DNA of 64,000 nucleotides from Xiphias gladius (GCF_016859285.1 NC_053406.1:6627001-6691000); one strand, 5' to 3'. Shown: positions 1 to 12,560, numbered from the stretch's first letter. The notes: generated by a model from the sequence alone, not told the origin. Made by a program: numbers and translations.

Positions 1-120
1 TTGACATCACACCCAATATTTTCACAATGCATACATTATCTTATATTATAATCCTGATGTACTTGCCATTGGGTTGAAATGGGAACCATAGAAATAAAAT
101 CTTGCGCTGCATCATCATAC

Positions 121-2217
121 CTGAGAAATCTGTCATTGGGTTTTGCCCACCATATGTCTGTGCCCAGTACCAGGCATGCCCACCAATCAGCAGGCCTCCT
201 CCCGCTGCTACAAAGTCTTGGATTTCCTCCACATGGTCACCGCTGTATGCTGTACACACAAATACACTCAGGTCTTCCCTGAACTTTGTCTTCTCACACT
301 TTAACCCTGACTTGTGGACGGCGTTGAGTCCTGGCACACAACCAACGACCCCCTTCCGGCCTTGATCCAACCAGTGGATGGCGTTGTTCCAGAGTGGAGC
401 CATTGTCTGTAATGAAAGAAGTTATTTCAAAACAGAGACAGTAGTTAATCATGTAAAATGGTTTGGCAGATCAATATGTACCATTATTTAGCACGCTGCA
501 GTTAAGCAACTATTAGAGGCCTTAAGTTAATACTTAGCAAAAGAAATGTGAAATCAGTTATATTTCGATCTACTTCAGGTCATCCTATGACATTACATAC
601 TGTATTTCATATCAGCAATATACAAACCACAGGAGCAAATATTCATTATGGGCTCAGTTTAACTTATGAAGACAGACTTCTCTTCATTTAGAGAAATTCT
701 GTGTCCATTTATTAATTCAGACTGCACCTCTTTTTTCAGAAGTCCCTCATGTGTATTAATCATCATCTCATACCTAGACTATATGACCTAATTCTCATTA
801 TGTGCTCAAATTAACTTGTGAAGGCAGAAATTCTAAGACCAATCATTAATGTAGATCTCTACCTCGCGTCCAAGAAGTCCTTCATGAGTCACCACAATGA
901 CCCGTCCCTGCCCATAGTAGGTTCCTGCAAGGAACACCCGTCCATCTTCTGTGGTCCCAATGGGAAAGGCTAGCGGGCCGTGGACCAGAGCTTCAGAAGC
1001 CAATAAATTACCCTGGAGGTCAAACTCTGAAACCCCCTGGAGTAAGAACTCCAAGTCATCCTCAAAATCCTTACGGACTCTGTAAGGGCAAGAGGAGGGA
1101 GAGAGATACACAAAAGGAGGTGGGAAAAGAGGTTTCAAACTTAAGGGACATCCATCTTCATGCCCACTAACAGTATTTTTTAAAGTAGCCTTATTGCAGA
1201 AATAATTTCCAGTGAGATTATTTAGACTTTTTGCAGTATCTTTGATATCAACAAAATTGTTCTTAGTTCCTAAACCTACTAAGGTTGGGTGCATGGTGAA
1301 TGAGATGTATTGTATCATGCCCCTCCGCTTGATTATGGGTTGGAAAATTATAAACCACTCACCAGATAGATTCTACATATTGAACATTTCTGGGAGACAC
1401 TGGAATACATTCAATGACATAACAATGTTGAAGTAAATTGCTTCAGCGAAAAAGTTTAAAAATTTAGCTGTTAATAATAATATAATGAACAGAAGGAGGG
1501 TTAGACACGTGGAGCAGTTTTCTGATTGAAAGAAAAGTTACAAATTTGAAATAAAGAAGTATACACTTACTTTAAAGCCAACCAGGAGGATGGGATCTGA
1601 GGATACACAGGCAGGCACTCGACCTCACCCTGATGCTCAGAGAAGTAGATCCCTGCCAAACCAGACACCTTATTCCCTTCAAACTGAAGCAGCGTGTTCT
1701 TCTTAGGATGCTTTGAAGCCCAGCTCCATGCCTGACCTGCTATTAACACTCCTCCTCCAGCTTTCAGAAATGCCACCAGGTCCTTTGGGTCTGCACCTAC
1801 ACTGTAGGCATCTGTCACATACACACCGACCCCAAGATTGTCACCAAAGGCCTCCACAACATTGGCTTGGAAGCTGGATTTGCTGAGGTTATCAACAACT
1901 GCCTTGACGTTCTTGTGGACCCCCACAGACAGGTTGTCAGATCCATCTCCTCTCAGCCAGGTCAGAGCGTTCTCTACTAGAGCAGGGAAGGCGGTGAGGT
2001 AGCCCTCATGACCCAGGACCACAATCCTTCCACGGCCATACAGAGAGGCAGCCATCAGGACTTGGCCTCGGCTATTCATGGCTAAAGGAAAGGCATGGTC
2101 TCCAGTCAGCACCAGGTTGCTGGGAACACAGGAGCCGCGGAGGTCCAGCTTTTTCAAGCCTCTCATCAGAGAGCTGTAGGCCCCTTCATGGTAGGACTGG
2201 ATGAGCTGAGTTGACAT
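121..2217 (-). CDS. tcaf: TRPM8 channel-associated factor (TCAF/FAM115), copy 1, 5' three exons only
   Basis: Partial gene running off the left window edge. Coding exons on the minus strand are 1571-2217 (ATG at 2217), 863-1079 and 121-406; phases (2, 0, 1) equal those of the complete copy at 12925-22385. The first exon encodes the N-terminal TCAF region ([21 protein letters not shown]); exon 3 carries the related [15 protein letters not shown] segment. TCAF proteins bind the cold channel TRPM8 and affect its trafficking and gating in mammals; this role is known from the family and is not shown here. Exons 1 and 2 match copy 2 in length (647 and 217 bp); exon 3 is 6 bp shorter, a two-codon deletion near GCVPGLNAVHKSG. 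No frameshift or stop is seen, so the copy looks functional as far as visible. The remaining eight exons, including the M60 peptidase-like part, should lie to the left of this window. Confidence 0.9.
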
Positions 2218-2230
2218 GGTGAGTACAAGT

Positions 2231-2236
2231 GATGCT
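2231..2236 (-). other. tcaf: 5' UTR splice acceptor of TCAF copy 1
   Basis: On the minus strand, ...aatcttcag is followed by a 19-base leader and the ATG at 2217. A donor read as ctttcag|gta lies at 2546-2549, so a non-coding first exon (about 2549-2640) joins the ATG exon. The same arrangement is conserved in copy 2 (acceptor before 22404, donor at 22731-22734), which supports both. Confidence 0.65.
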
Positions 2237-2667
2237 CTGAAGATTGGAGGAGAGAGGATAAGTCTGCTGAGTCAGATGTAAGTTGCGTTAGTGAGTGAGG
2301 TTAAATAGTTTTACCTAGATGGAGGTGTGTCCTGTGGGACACACCCTCAGGACACCTGCTTAAAGTGTTTTACACATCTAGAACAATTAACTTAAAACAT
2401 TACAATGTAGTCTACAACTGTTTCAGAGATGAAAGGAAAATCAGCAGTTCTCCAACTGTTGCCTTCAAAGTACAAGAGTCTCCAGGTTTTCATTTAATCC
2501 AAACACTACAGAAATGCAGTGATTGGAAATGCAAAATTTACCTTTTACCTGAAAGTTAATTTGGTCTTCTGGATATGTAGTTCGATCGAGGCACAGCAGT
2601 TTTCCAAACAGAACTATCTGATGGGACGAAAGAGAGAAACTTTAGGAGAGAGCTGAACGGGAGGAAC

Positions 2668-2677
2668 TATTTATAAG
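2668..2677 (-). promoter_or_regulatory. Probable TATA box of TCAF copy 1
   Basis: The minus strand reads tTATAAATAG about 30 bp upstream of the expected start of the non-coding first exon (2549-2640). Spacing and sequence fit a TATA box. The transcription start is inferred, not seen. Confidence 0.45.
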
Positions 2678-2679
2678 AC

Positions 2680-4840
2680 AAGTTAGAGAATAAGAGGATG
2701 GACTTAAGTAAGCACAACCTACTGACAGTGAAAAAGGTTTGACCACAGGATTGTGACTGCCACCCCTCATATTTCTTCACACTAATTCTTTACTTGTTCT
2801 TTCCGGGCATGCTGTTGGGTGGCAGGGGTTTATCAGTAACAAAGGAGGTGATGAATCATGGCTTTTAATTTGTTTTTAAATCTGTAGCTTACCTGTTCTC
2901 TCAAGGGGACACTATTTCAGGTGCCGGAAAAATGCAAAGAAATCCTCTTTTGCTGACACCTCATGCCATGCAATTCTTAGGTGTGAGAATACAGAATAAA
3001 AAGAAACATACTAAAACCTAGTGATGACACCACAGTTTGAGTTTCAGATATCTACTGCTAGACAAGTATATTTATACATAATAATGTACATAAAAATAAA
3101 TATTAAATGCTATTTAATGCAAAATAACGATATTTGATCTCTATCTGTTTTATTTTTCTGTAGATATTTCTTGAAGTAGCTCTGCCTTTGAACAATCTGC
3201 CTTTTCATTTAAGGCAACTGAAGAATGGAACAATCTTCCTGGTACTTTGAAAACATGTATATTTTCATATCTTTTCCTGTGCCTGTCAAACAATGGATTG
3301 TATGAAGAAACCGGTCTGTCAGCATTAATTTAACACTTACACTGATTGTATTTTATGAGACACTTTGACTTCTATATTCTGTCCTGTGTCTAAGACTGTT
3401 TACGTTAAGTAAGTAATAGTTGGGGAAGAAGAAGAAGGGGACGGAAGAGAAAAGAGGGAGAAAATTTTCTATGTACATGTTTAGATCTATGACTGAAATT
3501 AGTACTTATTGTATGGCTAAATCTGGTACATTACATCTCTTCTCTTTGTAAGATTTTTTTGTAAACGAAAAAGACTTGAACAGAAAGTGTGAATACGGGA
3601 TATCAGACAGTGCGGAAACCAGTTCTTACTTACTGAACTGCAAATAATTCAGAATAAGAGAAGGAAATTAGTGTGTAACTGTACTGTTTTGAAAAATGTT
3701 ACATTCACAACATTGTGGTTTAATTTTCTAAAGAAGGGCGCCTAAGAGACCCTGACAGATAAATGTAATTAAATAAACTAAAGTAAACGGAGGGCATGGA
3801 GTTTAAAAATGTGCCTAATGGAAGATGCTACCCAGTGTCTTTGGATCTTGACCAATATGAGGGTCTTTTCTCTGCAGGTTTGTGGAAGGAACAGTACCAA
3901 CATAGGATGGAGATGGAGACTCTTCAATATGTTAGTATAATATAATAATGCATGCAAATATATGAACCATTTGAAAACTGACGAGAAAGAATCGCAGGCT
4001 TTGAAAACAGAATCCGCCAAGCAGAGTCGTACCGTGAGGACACAATAGTATGTCAGTCCGTTGCAAAAAAACAAAGAGGTGGTATACAGGTCTAATAAGT
4101 CTCCTATGCACAAAACAACAGGATAATAAGGACTGCATAATGAACCTCACAATTACAATTATAAACACACTTTGAGTTTGTGAATCCACAACAGTCAAGA
4201 AAGGAGACACTACTGCTGCATATAGCATTTTCTGTGTGTACCACGGCCTGTATAGGAGCTCTAATAAAATCCTGGATCACCCTTTTGATCTACAGTAAAC
4301 TAAGCAGCATCAAGAGTAGATTCTGAACTATTTCCTAAATCTCATAGTTTGCAGTTACTAAAACCAATGAGTTAGCAAGCTGGAAGGAAATGAAGCAACT
4401 TGAGGGGTTGTGTACAGACCAGCCCTGCATTCTCAGGAAAAAATTGTTTCCTTTTAGTTATGACTTCCATTACTTGTAATTATGACTCAGCATCTCATAA
4501 TTTCAATATCCACATCTAAAACTTATAAACACGGAACTGAACCTTGCAGTGTCCCACACTGGTAACAATGTAACATTTTGTCCAATGCCACCATCAGGCC
4601 AAATTTTACATTTTTGATCCACTATTGGTAAGGGTCTAAGAAAAAGTTGCCTTAGCATGCTATTCTGCATGATTCTTCCTTTTTTGGGGGGTTCATAATT
4701 GGGTCCGCCTGCATAAAACACAGTACAGTCATCACATTACATTGCTGATCAAAGGGAAATTACATGATTGTGAAAACAATTAAAAGTTGAAAGACAGTTA
4801 AAGTGTAAGGTTACATTTCTCCAAAACTGATTTACTCCAC
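2680..4840. other. Intergenic, no gene seen
   Basis: This AT-rich stretch lies upstream of TCAF copy 1 and contains only short, unrelated open frames. There is a purine-rich run near 3424-3460. No coding exon with splice borders or recognisable domain was found. Confidence 0.6.
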
Positions 4841-5325
4841 CTGTGCTCTGTTGATCCCCAGCACCTCTTCATGCATATACACTGACCACAAGATTCATGT
4901 ACACTGTGGTGTGTGGTGGGAAGTCCAAGCAGTTTCTCTGTTGGTTGTGTCCAAGCTCATGGATGGGGCCCCACAGGCCTTTACTCCCAGCATGGTCCAT
5001 GCTGACTGCTGTGGACTTGTGTGTCATGCTAGGATAACCTGCATGCATCCAACCTGGATGTAGAAAGAATAAAAACAATCTTGTAAGAGCAGGTGATGTG
5101 TGGCGGGTCACTGTGATGAGCTCTCCATCATGCATTAAATGAAGGTAAAGCAAAAAGCATATTGCTCACTTTGGCCTGTGGTGTTGCTAAAGTTCTCATT
5201 CACTGAAATTTGTGTGGGATGGCAGCAAGATCAACAATGCTCCTCATGATGTCATCCCAGAGTGAAGTTAACTCATTAGGGCAATCTAGACTAGACAACA
5301 TCTGATGATACAGTAAGGATGATGC
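4841..5325 (-). pseudogene. Relic of a third TCAF copy: M60-domain exon and part of the preceding exon
   Basis: Minus-strand segment 4841-5053 is homologous to exon 9 of the complete TCAF (13742-13965) and still reads [12 protein letters not shown]. The splice acceptor (ccag|gttgg) and donor (cacag|gtggag) positions remain. A net 2-base loss after the PPHTT segment shifts the frame and gives an early TGA. Segment about 5210-5325 is a decayed match to exon 8 (15049-15285). Order and strand are those of a real gene, but the intron between them is only about 150 bp and no other 3' exon was found. It is therefore a truncated, frameshifted remnant. Confidence 0.85.
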
Positions 5326-5510
5326 TGTTCTCCCTGTGTCTGCTTGGGTTTCCTGCAGGTTAGGTTAATAGGCGACTTTAAATTGCCCGTAGTCGGGAAT
5401 GGTTGTTTGTCTCTAAATGTTGGCCTTGTAATAGACTGATGACCTGTCCAGGTTGTACCCTGCCTCTTGCCCAATGTCAGCTGGGATTGGCTGCAGCTCA
5501 GCTGCTCCTT
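5326..5510. repeat. Dispersed teleost repeat (MITE/SINE-like)
   Basis: The text from 'gggtttcctgcaggttaggtta' through 'cccaatgtcagctgggattgg' matches a repeat I recognise as common in fish genomes. A more diverged copy lies at about 14262-14430. It joins directly onto the TCAF relic, so it may mark a breakpoint. Class is uncertain. Confidence 0.6.
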
Positions 5511-5711
5511 CTAAAACAGTCTCTCATGGTGGCAGTGTTCATCGATTCTGGTGTAGACAAAAGCTTCATGGACAGAAGGTTACGGCAAAATAATCCATAC
5601 ATTGACTTGTCCTCTTGGGTTATTCTGGGATGTAGTGAACTTTGTCATGCCACTTGTCTTAGATCCCGGATTGAAAATGTACAGATATTCATGGTGACCA
5701 GAGGATAAATG

Positions 5712-5945
5712 AGGTTTACATTTTTGATTTTTTACTATTGGATGAACTGACATGACATTTGAATGACATTCCCATCAGCCTCAACTGTACTTTATGTTTA
5801 GCACTAATTAGCAAAAATGTTAGCATGCAAAAATGCTAAACTAAGATGTTGCTCATTATAAACATTTTACCTGCTAAACATCGGCATGTTAGCATTGTTG
5901 TGAGCATGTTTCTATGCTGATGTTAGCATTTAGCTGAAATCAGTT
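5712..5945. repeat. Dispersed repeat family rich in 'gctaacatgct' motifs, partial copy
   Basis: This shares the tract 'catgttagcattgt...tgatgttagcatttagct' with longer copies at about 56220-56770 and 60800-61240. It is a familiar non-autonomous teleost repeat. No coding capacity is seen. Confidence 0.6.
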
Positions 5946-6119
5946 CAAATACAGCCCCACAGTGCCACATTATTCAGCAAAATTGGGTACAAACTAATAA
6001 CTTAATTAAAATATAAAGGTGAAGAATCCAGTGCATGTTACAATGTCACAATGCTGAGTTGACAATGGCCTCACTGGCAAAAAAAAACACATTTAGATGT
6101 GATTATTACTGTTACAAAC

Positions 6120-6250
6120 ACAAGGAGGGACAAATGTGTGGAGAAGTTTTAAGATGAAAAAAGGCTTCCATTTTATAACTTGGAAAATTTTCAAATGTTT
6201 CAAAGAAAAACAAGTATATACATACTCCAGGAGGATGGGATTTGAGATAA
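6120..6250 (-). pseudogene. Relic of TCAF exon 1 border and flanking intron
   Basis: The plus-strand words 'aaatgtgtggagaagtttt' and 'tccaggaggatgggatttgaga' match, in order, the intron 1/exon 1 border of both TCAF copies (compare 1495-1605 and 21650-21772). About 20 bp of exon 1 end remain at 6228-6248. With the relic at 4841-5325 this suggests one collapsed third gene with its middle deleted. Confidence 0.6.
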
Positions 6251-6305
6251 ATAAAAGTACTACTGATAGCTTACTGTTTATGTTATACATCTATAACAAT
6301 AAAGT

Positions 6306-6408
6306 TACATTAAGACTCAGACGGCCCAAGCTGTGTTCAGCAGGGGAGGGGAACTGTTGACTCCGACTGGGGATATCGTAGGGCGGTGGAGAGAACACTT
6401 TGAGGAAC
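6306..6408 (+). mobile_element. LINE reverse-transcriptase fragment
   Basis: Translation gives pieces such as GDIVGRWREHFEEHL. This is like the segment between the endonuclease and reverse-transcriptase domains of fish non-LTR retrotransposons, where G-D-I-V-G-R-W-x-E-x-F-E is typical. It ends exactly where the first unit of the tandem duplication begins. Broken and short. Confidence 0.6.
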
Positions 6409-9045
6409 ACCTGCAAATAAGAGCAAGAGCAGGAGGGACTCTTTCAGTTAAAAAGATTAAGACAATAAGAGGAACGACTTCAGTCACAACAACCTAATGA
6501 CTGCAGCTATTATGAGATTATGGGAAAGATCTCATGGCACGGGACAAAACTGACAACAAAAACATTTCTGTCAACACTGCGTCTGCTTTTAATAGCTCAG
6601 GGGTTAGACGTGGGTTGAGACAGAGATTCACCGTGACTGTATAATCAACCTGCTCATTCAGTCGGTGACCAATCTGCAAAAATCAATATTTCTGGATGTT
6701 GGGATTGTAATACAACACACTGACTGTGAAATGTCACATTTGAGTATTTTTTTCTTTAAGAAAATTATGAAGATTTGTTGTAGCACTGGAGAAAAGTAAT
6801 ACAATGTATGCAATAATGTTACACAGACATCATAATCGTAGATGTGGTCTTATTGAAACCCTCCCACAAAAATCATTACAATACTCAAATGAGATGTTGC
6901 CAAGAACAAATCCCTAAATCCTTGGAGTTACAGGTGTAACATTGGCATCAATTCACATATCAACCGAGGTTTCAAAGCATCAATGAACCCTGTGACTCAT
7001 TTGATGAGTCCAAATTATATACAATATATCACCCACCAAATATCCAAAACAAAACTAATTGCTTTTATTCAGCTATAGATAAAACACTGAGGATGTTTGT
7101 TTGCTTTGTGGGGAAACTTTCAGGCCTGTGTAGACCAGATCCACTTCCCCAGCAATCGAAATTCAGATACTCGGTTAAAATGCGACAGGACTTACTGTAC
7201 GTCACTAACATCCACTGAACGAAACAGCATAGGAAATTCAAAAACAACGGATAAATTAATTTGACTCATACAAAGACTACCTTGGAATTAGAGGATTATA
7301 CTTCCTCTGGACTGAAAAGATTGGTCCTAAACTCTTGCCCTGTCACAGTCTGCTTCCCAGTTCCCTTCAGCCCTTGTCTCCTGTCTCCGCTCACTTCTCC
7401 CAAGCCATGTTCTCCCTTTCATCTCCCCAGATCTGCCATTATCCATCCGTCCATCATTTGTCCTCAGACATTTTTCCTGTCTACAATTCCACTTTCTCAC
7501 CTGTTCCACAACTGCAACCACCTGATCGTACCTCCTCACTCACACACCTGTTCCCAGGTCCCTCGTTACCCCAGATTGTATTTAAACCTGCCTTTTTCAC
7601 CAGTTACTGGTCAGTTTATCTGCTTATGTTCCCTCGTGTTTCCAAGTTTACCTGCTACCTGCGTATAGAATCCTGTTGTCTGTTCATGCGTGCTTGCCTG
7701 TCAACTCACCTGCTTGTTTATCCACCTGTCTGCCTATAAACCTGTTTACTTGCATTGTAGCTCCTTCATTGCGTCAGCCTGTCTGAGTCTACATTTGGGT
7801 CCTCCCAGCCTGTGCTGTTGTCAGCAAATTTGTGACAAGCTTAATGTTAGAATAGTAGCGGAGACATTTTTCATCTGTCTGTACATTGAACAATGGTTCC
7901 TCCATTGGTGCTTTTTTATGTTACATATTAGAATCAGCAGCTCAAGTGTTATATATGATTTTTGTTTCCAACAAAAGCATTGGTTTTCTCCATGTAGTTG
8001 TGTTTTTGTTGGGCATGTCGTTCTAGTTAATTCATGGTCTCCAAAATTGTAAATCTGAGACATCAATGATGAATAAATGTGTATAAAACACGTGTACTCA
8101 CATCAAACTGCAAACAAATAAATTCTCTTGAAAAACCTGCTCATCCTGTTTTGGGAGAACAGTATGTCATCTATACTGTACTACAAATCCATACAGGTGT
8201 GGCCCCCAAGATAATTACGCTACATTAGCGGACGATCCCAGCTGGACAAGCACTTGGCCCACCCTTGGCTTGCTAAATGAGAATATGGTGTATGATACCA
8301 ACCATCGCACTTCTGTGTACTCACAAATTCACAACCTTAAACTAAAAAGGTAATTTATTAAGTGATACAACATATTTAAATCAAATCATATAGCACACAA
8401 ATTAATAAATGAGTGATAATAAAACCACATGTCCAGCAAATACCAGTTGTCCAGTCGCTGACAAATTGGCGTAGGCTTTTCACTGATGATAAGATGTGCA
8501 GTTGATAACCTTCACTGTAAAACTTTAGTCACTCAATATTAGGAGGTAAAGTGCATTGTAGTAAATAAAATTGATTTTACTCAAATGTGTCTTTATCAAG
8601 CTGCTGTCGTAGCTGGATTTTGACTGCTTTGCTAATTATGCCTCCACCTAATCACTAAATAATTTCAGAAAGAAATTTTAGTGAAGTCAGAATGACCCAG
8701 CCATCAATGGACACACAGTTGTTTAACCTTGAAAAGCTAATTCATTATATTAAACCCAGTGTGATTTAGAAATTCATGTGTACATCTCATAAAGCCTAAC
8801 TGACTTACTGTTATTCACTATAGTATTAAGATGGAACTTACTAATTCACTCAAGAAACATCAACATTTCTCTAAGAGTATTACTGCTACTATCACCATTA
8901 AAGATAGAATTTTTTCTTATGAATGACTTTACCTAATGTTGTGACATTATATTACTCCCAAGTGCATACGTCAAAGGTAATAGTTCTAATGCTAAGTACT
9001 AGGGACTGAGACAGGATAAACGAAGCAAGTTGTCAGCAACATACG
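6409..9045. repeat. Tandem segmental duplication, unit 1
   Basis: About 2.6 kb is repeated at 9958-12560 with near identity; corresponding bases are 3,512 bp apart in the middle of the unit. Differences are scattered substitutions and small indels, for example a 41-base stretch near 6510-6550 missing from unit 2. The open frames inside (about 7065-8066) are preserved only because the DNA is recent; they show no domain and no splice structure, so I do not call genes. The unit contains a 0.5-kb LTR-like repeat. Confidence 0.95.
7342..7837. mobile_element. Solo-LTR-like repeat (in duplication unit 1)
   Basis: This runs from TGTCACAGTC to TTTGTGACA, so its ends are short inverted repeats beginning TG and ending CA, and it is pyrimidine rich. 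A related but diverged sequence lies at about 16470-16955 with similar ends. Size and ends fit a solo LTR, possibly Ty3/Gypsy type, but no target-site duplication was found, so the class is tentative. Confidence 0.4.
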
Positions 9046-9290
9046 TATTAATTCTGCATTTAAATACACAGTTTAATTGTTTTCTAATTAATTTTCAACA
9101 AAACAAAAATAATACATTTTTAGTTCTCCTGATAGAAACTGTGTTTGTTTAATGACCTCTTGGTTTATGGTACTTTGATATTACTACTACTACTACTACT
9201 TGATCTATGTTCCAACCCTTACCAATAGTCATGAACTTCAGGTAGTGATCTAAAGAATGAAATTGTGATTACAAGCAGCCGAAATGAGTT
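9045..9290. other. Spacer between duplication units, no gene seen
   Basis: AT-rich sequence with a short (ACT)n run near 9182-9200. No coding or structural feature was recognised. Confidence 0.5.
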
Positions 9291-9590
9291 TCCTCTTATG
9301 GTTCAGTCGAAAGGAGCCGGTTGAGGATGTTCGGGCTTCTGATCAGGATGCTTCCTGGGTGCCTTTCATTAAAGGTTTTCCAGGCACGTCCAACTGATAG
9401 GAGGCCCTGAGGTAGATCCAGAACATGCTGGAGAGATTATGTATCTCATCTGGCCTGGGAACACCTCGGGGTCCCCCAAAAGGAACTGGAAAACGTTACC
9501 GGGGAGAGGGATGTCTGGACTACCTTGTTTAACCTGCTGCCACCATGACTGGACTCTGGATAAGTGGCAGGAATGGAGGGATGCAGGGAA
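9290..9590 (+). mobile_element. LINE 3'-end fragment
   Basis: Translation in one frame gives VFQARPT, then GRSRTCWRDYVSHLAWE and LGVPQKELENVTGERDVW. This is the characteristic C-terminal tail of fish non-LTR retrotransposon polyproteins. It is interrupted by stops and has no intact reverse transcriptase nearby. Confidence 0.7.
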
Positions 9591-9699
9591 AACAAAATAT
9601 CAATCTACAACTTCAGTTTCAGAGACAAAATCAAGTCTGGTTACAAATCATAGATGATCAAAATGCTGCTGATTTTCATCATAGGCAAACACCAGCATA

Positions 9700-9957
9700 A
9701 AGCAAAAGTTACATTTTTACCTTGGAGTTACTCAGTACTGACCATGCAGAGTGCCCAAACATTTGTTTCTGGCCCCTTTCCTTTTTTGTTATTTTGAGAA
9801 TGTGAAAGATGGAAATAAAAAAATAATCTTGCTTAAAATATTAAAGAAATGTTTCATCTTTAACTTTATGCCTTTTGGAAATCAGGTCATCACACTTAAC
9901 TATTCACAGTAACAGAAATTCTGAGAAGGGGTGCCCAATCTTTTTCATGCCACTGTA
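9700..9957 (+). mobile_element. Tc1-like transposon, 3' terminal remnant
   Basis: The final 250 bp match the 3' end of the Tc1-like copy in the PNKP gene (33630-33875): shared words include 'tactgaccatgcag', 'ccttttttgttattttgag' and the terminal 'gcccaa...atgcca'. It ends at TA, immediately before duplication unit 2. Confidence 0.7.
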
Positions 9958-12560
9958 CTGTAAATAAGAGCAAGAGAAGGAGGGACTCTTTCAGTTAAAA
10001 AGATTAAGACAATAAGAGGAACGACTTCAGTCACAACAACCTAATGACTGCAGCTATTACTGACAACAAAAACATTTCTGTCAACACTGCGTCTGCTTTT
10101 AATAGCTCAGGGGTTACACATGTGGGTTGAGACAGAGATTCACCGTGACTGTATAATCAACCTGCTCATTCAGTCGGTGACCAATCTGCAAAAATCAATA
10201 TTTCTGGATGTTGGGATTGTAATACAACACACTGACTGTGAAATGTCACATTTGAGTATTTTTTTCTTTAAGAAAATTATGAAGATTTGTTGTAGCACTG
10301 GAGAAAAGTAATACAATGTATGCAATAATGTTACACAGACATCATAATCGTAGATGTGGTCTTATTGAAACCCTCCCACAAAAATCATTACAATACTCAA
10401 ATGAGATGTTGCCAAGAACAAATCCCTAAATCCTTGGAGTTACAGGTGTAGCATTGGCATCAATTCAGATATCAACCGAGGTTTCAAAGCATCAATGAAC
10501 CCTGTGACTCATTTGATGAGTCCAAATTATATACAATAAATCACCCACCAAATATCCAAAACAAAACTAATTGCTTTTATTCAGCTATAGATAAAACACT
10601 GAGGATGTTTGTTTGCTTTGTGGGGAAACTTTCAGGCCTGTGTAGACCAGATCCACTTCCCCAGCAATCGAAATTCAGATACTCGGTTAAAGTGCGACAG
10701 GACTTACTGTACGTCACTAACATCCGCTGAACGAAACAGCATAGGAAATTCAAAAACAACGGATAAATTAATTTGACTCATACAAAGACTACCTTGGAAT
10801 TAGAGGATTATACTTCCTCTGGACTGAAAAGATTGGTCCTAAACTCTTGCCCTGTCACAGTCTGCTTCCCAGTTCCCTTCAGCCCTTGTCTCCTGTCTCC
10901 GCTCACTTCTCCCAAGCCATGTTCTCCGTTTCATCTCCCCAGATCTGCCATTATCCATCCGTCCATCATCTGTCCTCAGACATTTTTCCTGTCTACAATT
11001 CCACTTTCTCACCTGTTCCACAACTGCAACCACCTGATCTTACCTCCTCACTCACACACCTGTTCCCAGGTCCCTCGTTACCCAAGATTGTATTTAAACC
11101 TGCCTTTTTCACCAGTTACTGGTCAGTTTATCTGCTTATGTTCCCTTGTGTTTCCAAGTTTACCTGCTACCTGCGTATAGAATCCTGTTGTCTGTTCATG
11201 CGTGCTTGCCTGTCAACTCACCTGCTTGTTTATCCACCTGTCTGCCTATAAACCTGTTTACTTGCATTGTAGCTCCTTCATTGCGTCAGCCTGTCTGAGT
11301 CTACATTTGGGTCCTCCCAGCCTGTGCTGTTGTCAGCAAATTTGTGACAAGCTTAATGTTAGAATAGTAGCGGAGACATTTTTCATCTGTCTGTACATTG
11401 AACAATGGTTCCTCCATTGGTGCTTTTTTATGTTACATATTAGAATCAGCAGCTCAAGTGTTATATATGATTTTTGTTTCCAACAAAAGCATTGGTTTTC
11501 TCCATGTAGTTGTGTTTTTGTTGGGCATGTCGTTCTAGTTAATTCATGGTCTCCAAAATTGTAAATCTGAGACATCAATGATGAATAAATGTGTATAAAA
11601 CACGTGTACTCACATCAACCTGCAAACAAATAAATTCTCTTGAAAAACCTGCTCATCCTGTTTACGGAGAACAGTATGTCATCTATACTGTACTACAAAT
11701 CTTTACAGTTGTGGCCCCCAAGATAATTACGCTACATTCCCAGCTGGACAAGCACTTGGCCCACCCTTGGCTTGCTAAATGAGAATATGGTGTATGATAC
11801 CAACCATCGCATTGCTGTGTACTCACAAATTCACAACCTTAAACTAAAAAGGTAATTTATTAAGTGATACAACATATTTAAATCAAATCATATAGCACAC
11901 AAATTAATAAATGAGTGATAATAAAACCACATGTCCAGCAAATACCAGTTGTCCAGTCGCTGACAAATTGGCGTAGGCTTTTCACTGATGGTAAGATGTG
12001 CAGTTGATAACCTTCACTGTAAAACTTTAGTCACTCAATATTAGGAGGTAAAGTGCATTGTAGTAAATAAAATTGATTTTATTCAAATGTGTCTTTATCA
12101 AGCTGCTGTAGCAGCTGGATTTTGACTGCTTTTCTAATTATGCCTCCACCTAATCACTAAACAATTTCAGAAAGAAATTTTAGTGAAGTCAGAATGACCC
12201 AGCCATCAATGGACACACAGTTGTTTAACCTTGAAAAGCTAATTCATTATATTAAACCCAGTGTGATTTAGACATTCATGTGTACATCTTATAAAGCCTA
12301 ACTGACTTACTGTTATTCACTATAGTATTAAGATGGAACTTACTAATTCACTCAAGAAACATCAACATTTCTCTAAGAGTATTACTGCTACTATCACCAT
12401 TAAAGATAGAATTTTTTCTTATGAATGACTTTACCTAATGTTGTGAAATTATATTACTCCCCACTGCATACGTCAAAGGTGATAGTTCTAATGCTAAGTA
12501 CTAGGGACTGGGACAGGATGAATGAAGCAAAAGCTCAAGAAGCAGAAATCAGATGGCTTC
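9958..12560. repeat. Tandem segmental duplication, unit 2
   Basis: Second copy of the 6409-9045 segment. It begins at 'ctgtaaataagagc' directly after the Tc1 remnant and fades out after 'tagggactgggacagg'. It includes the LTR-like repeat (10854-11349). High similarity throughout argues for a recent event or for gene conversion. Confidence 0.95.

Noticed and set aside
7261-8066. Candidate small genes in the duplicated segment (60-135 codons, both strands)
   Set aside because: Frames overlap on both strands, are low complexity, lack splice sites and domains, and fall in an LTR-like repeat.
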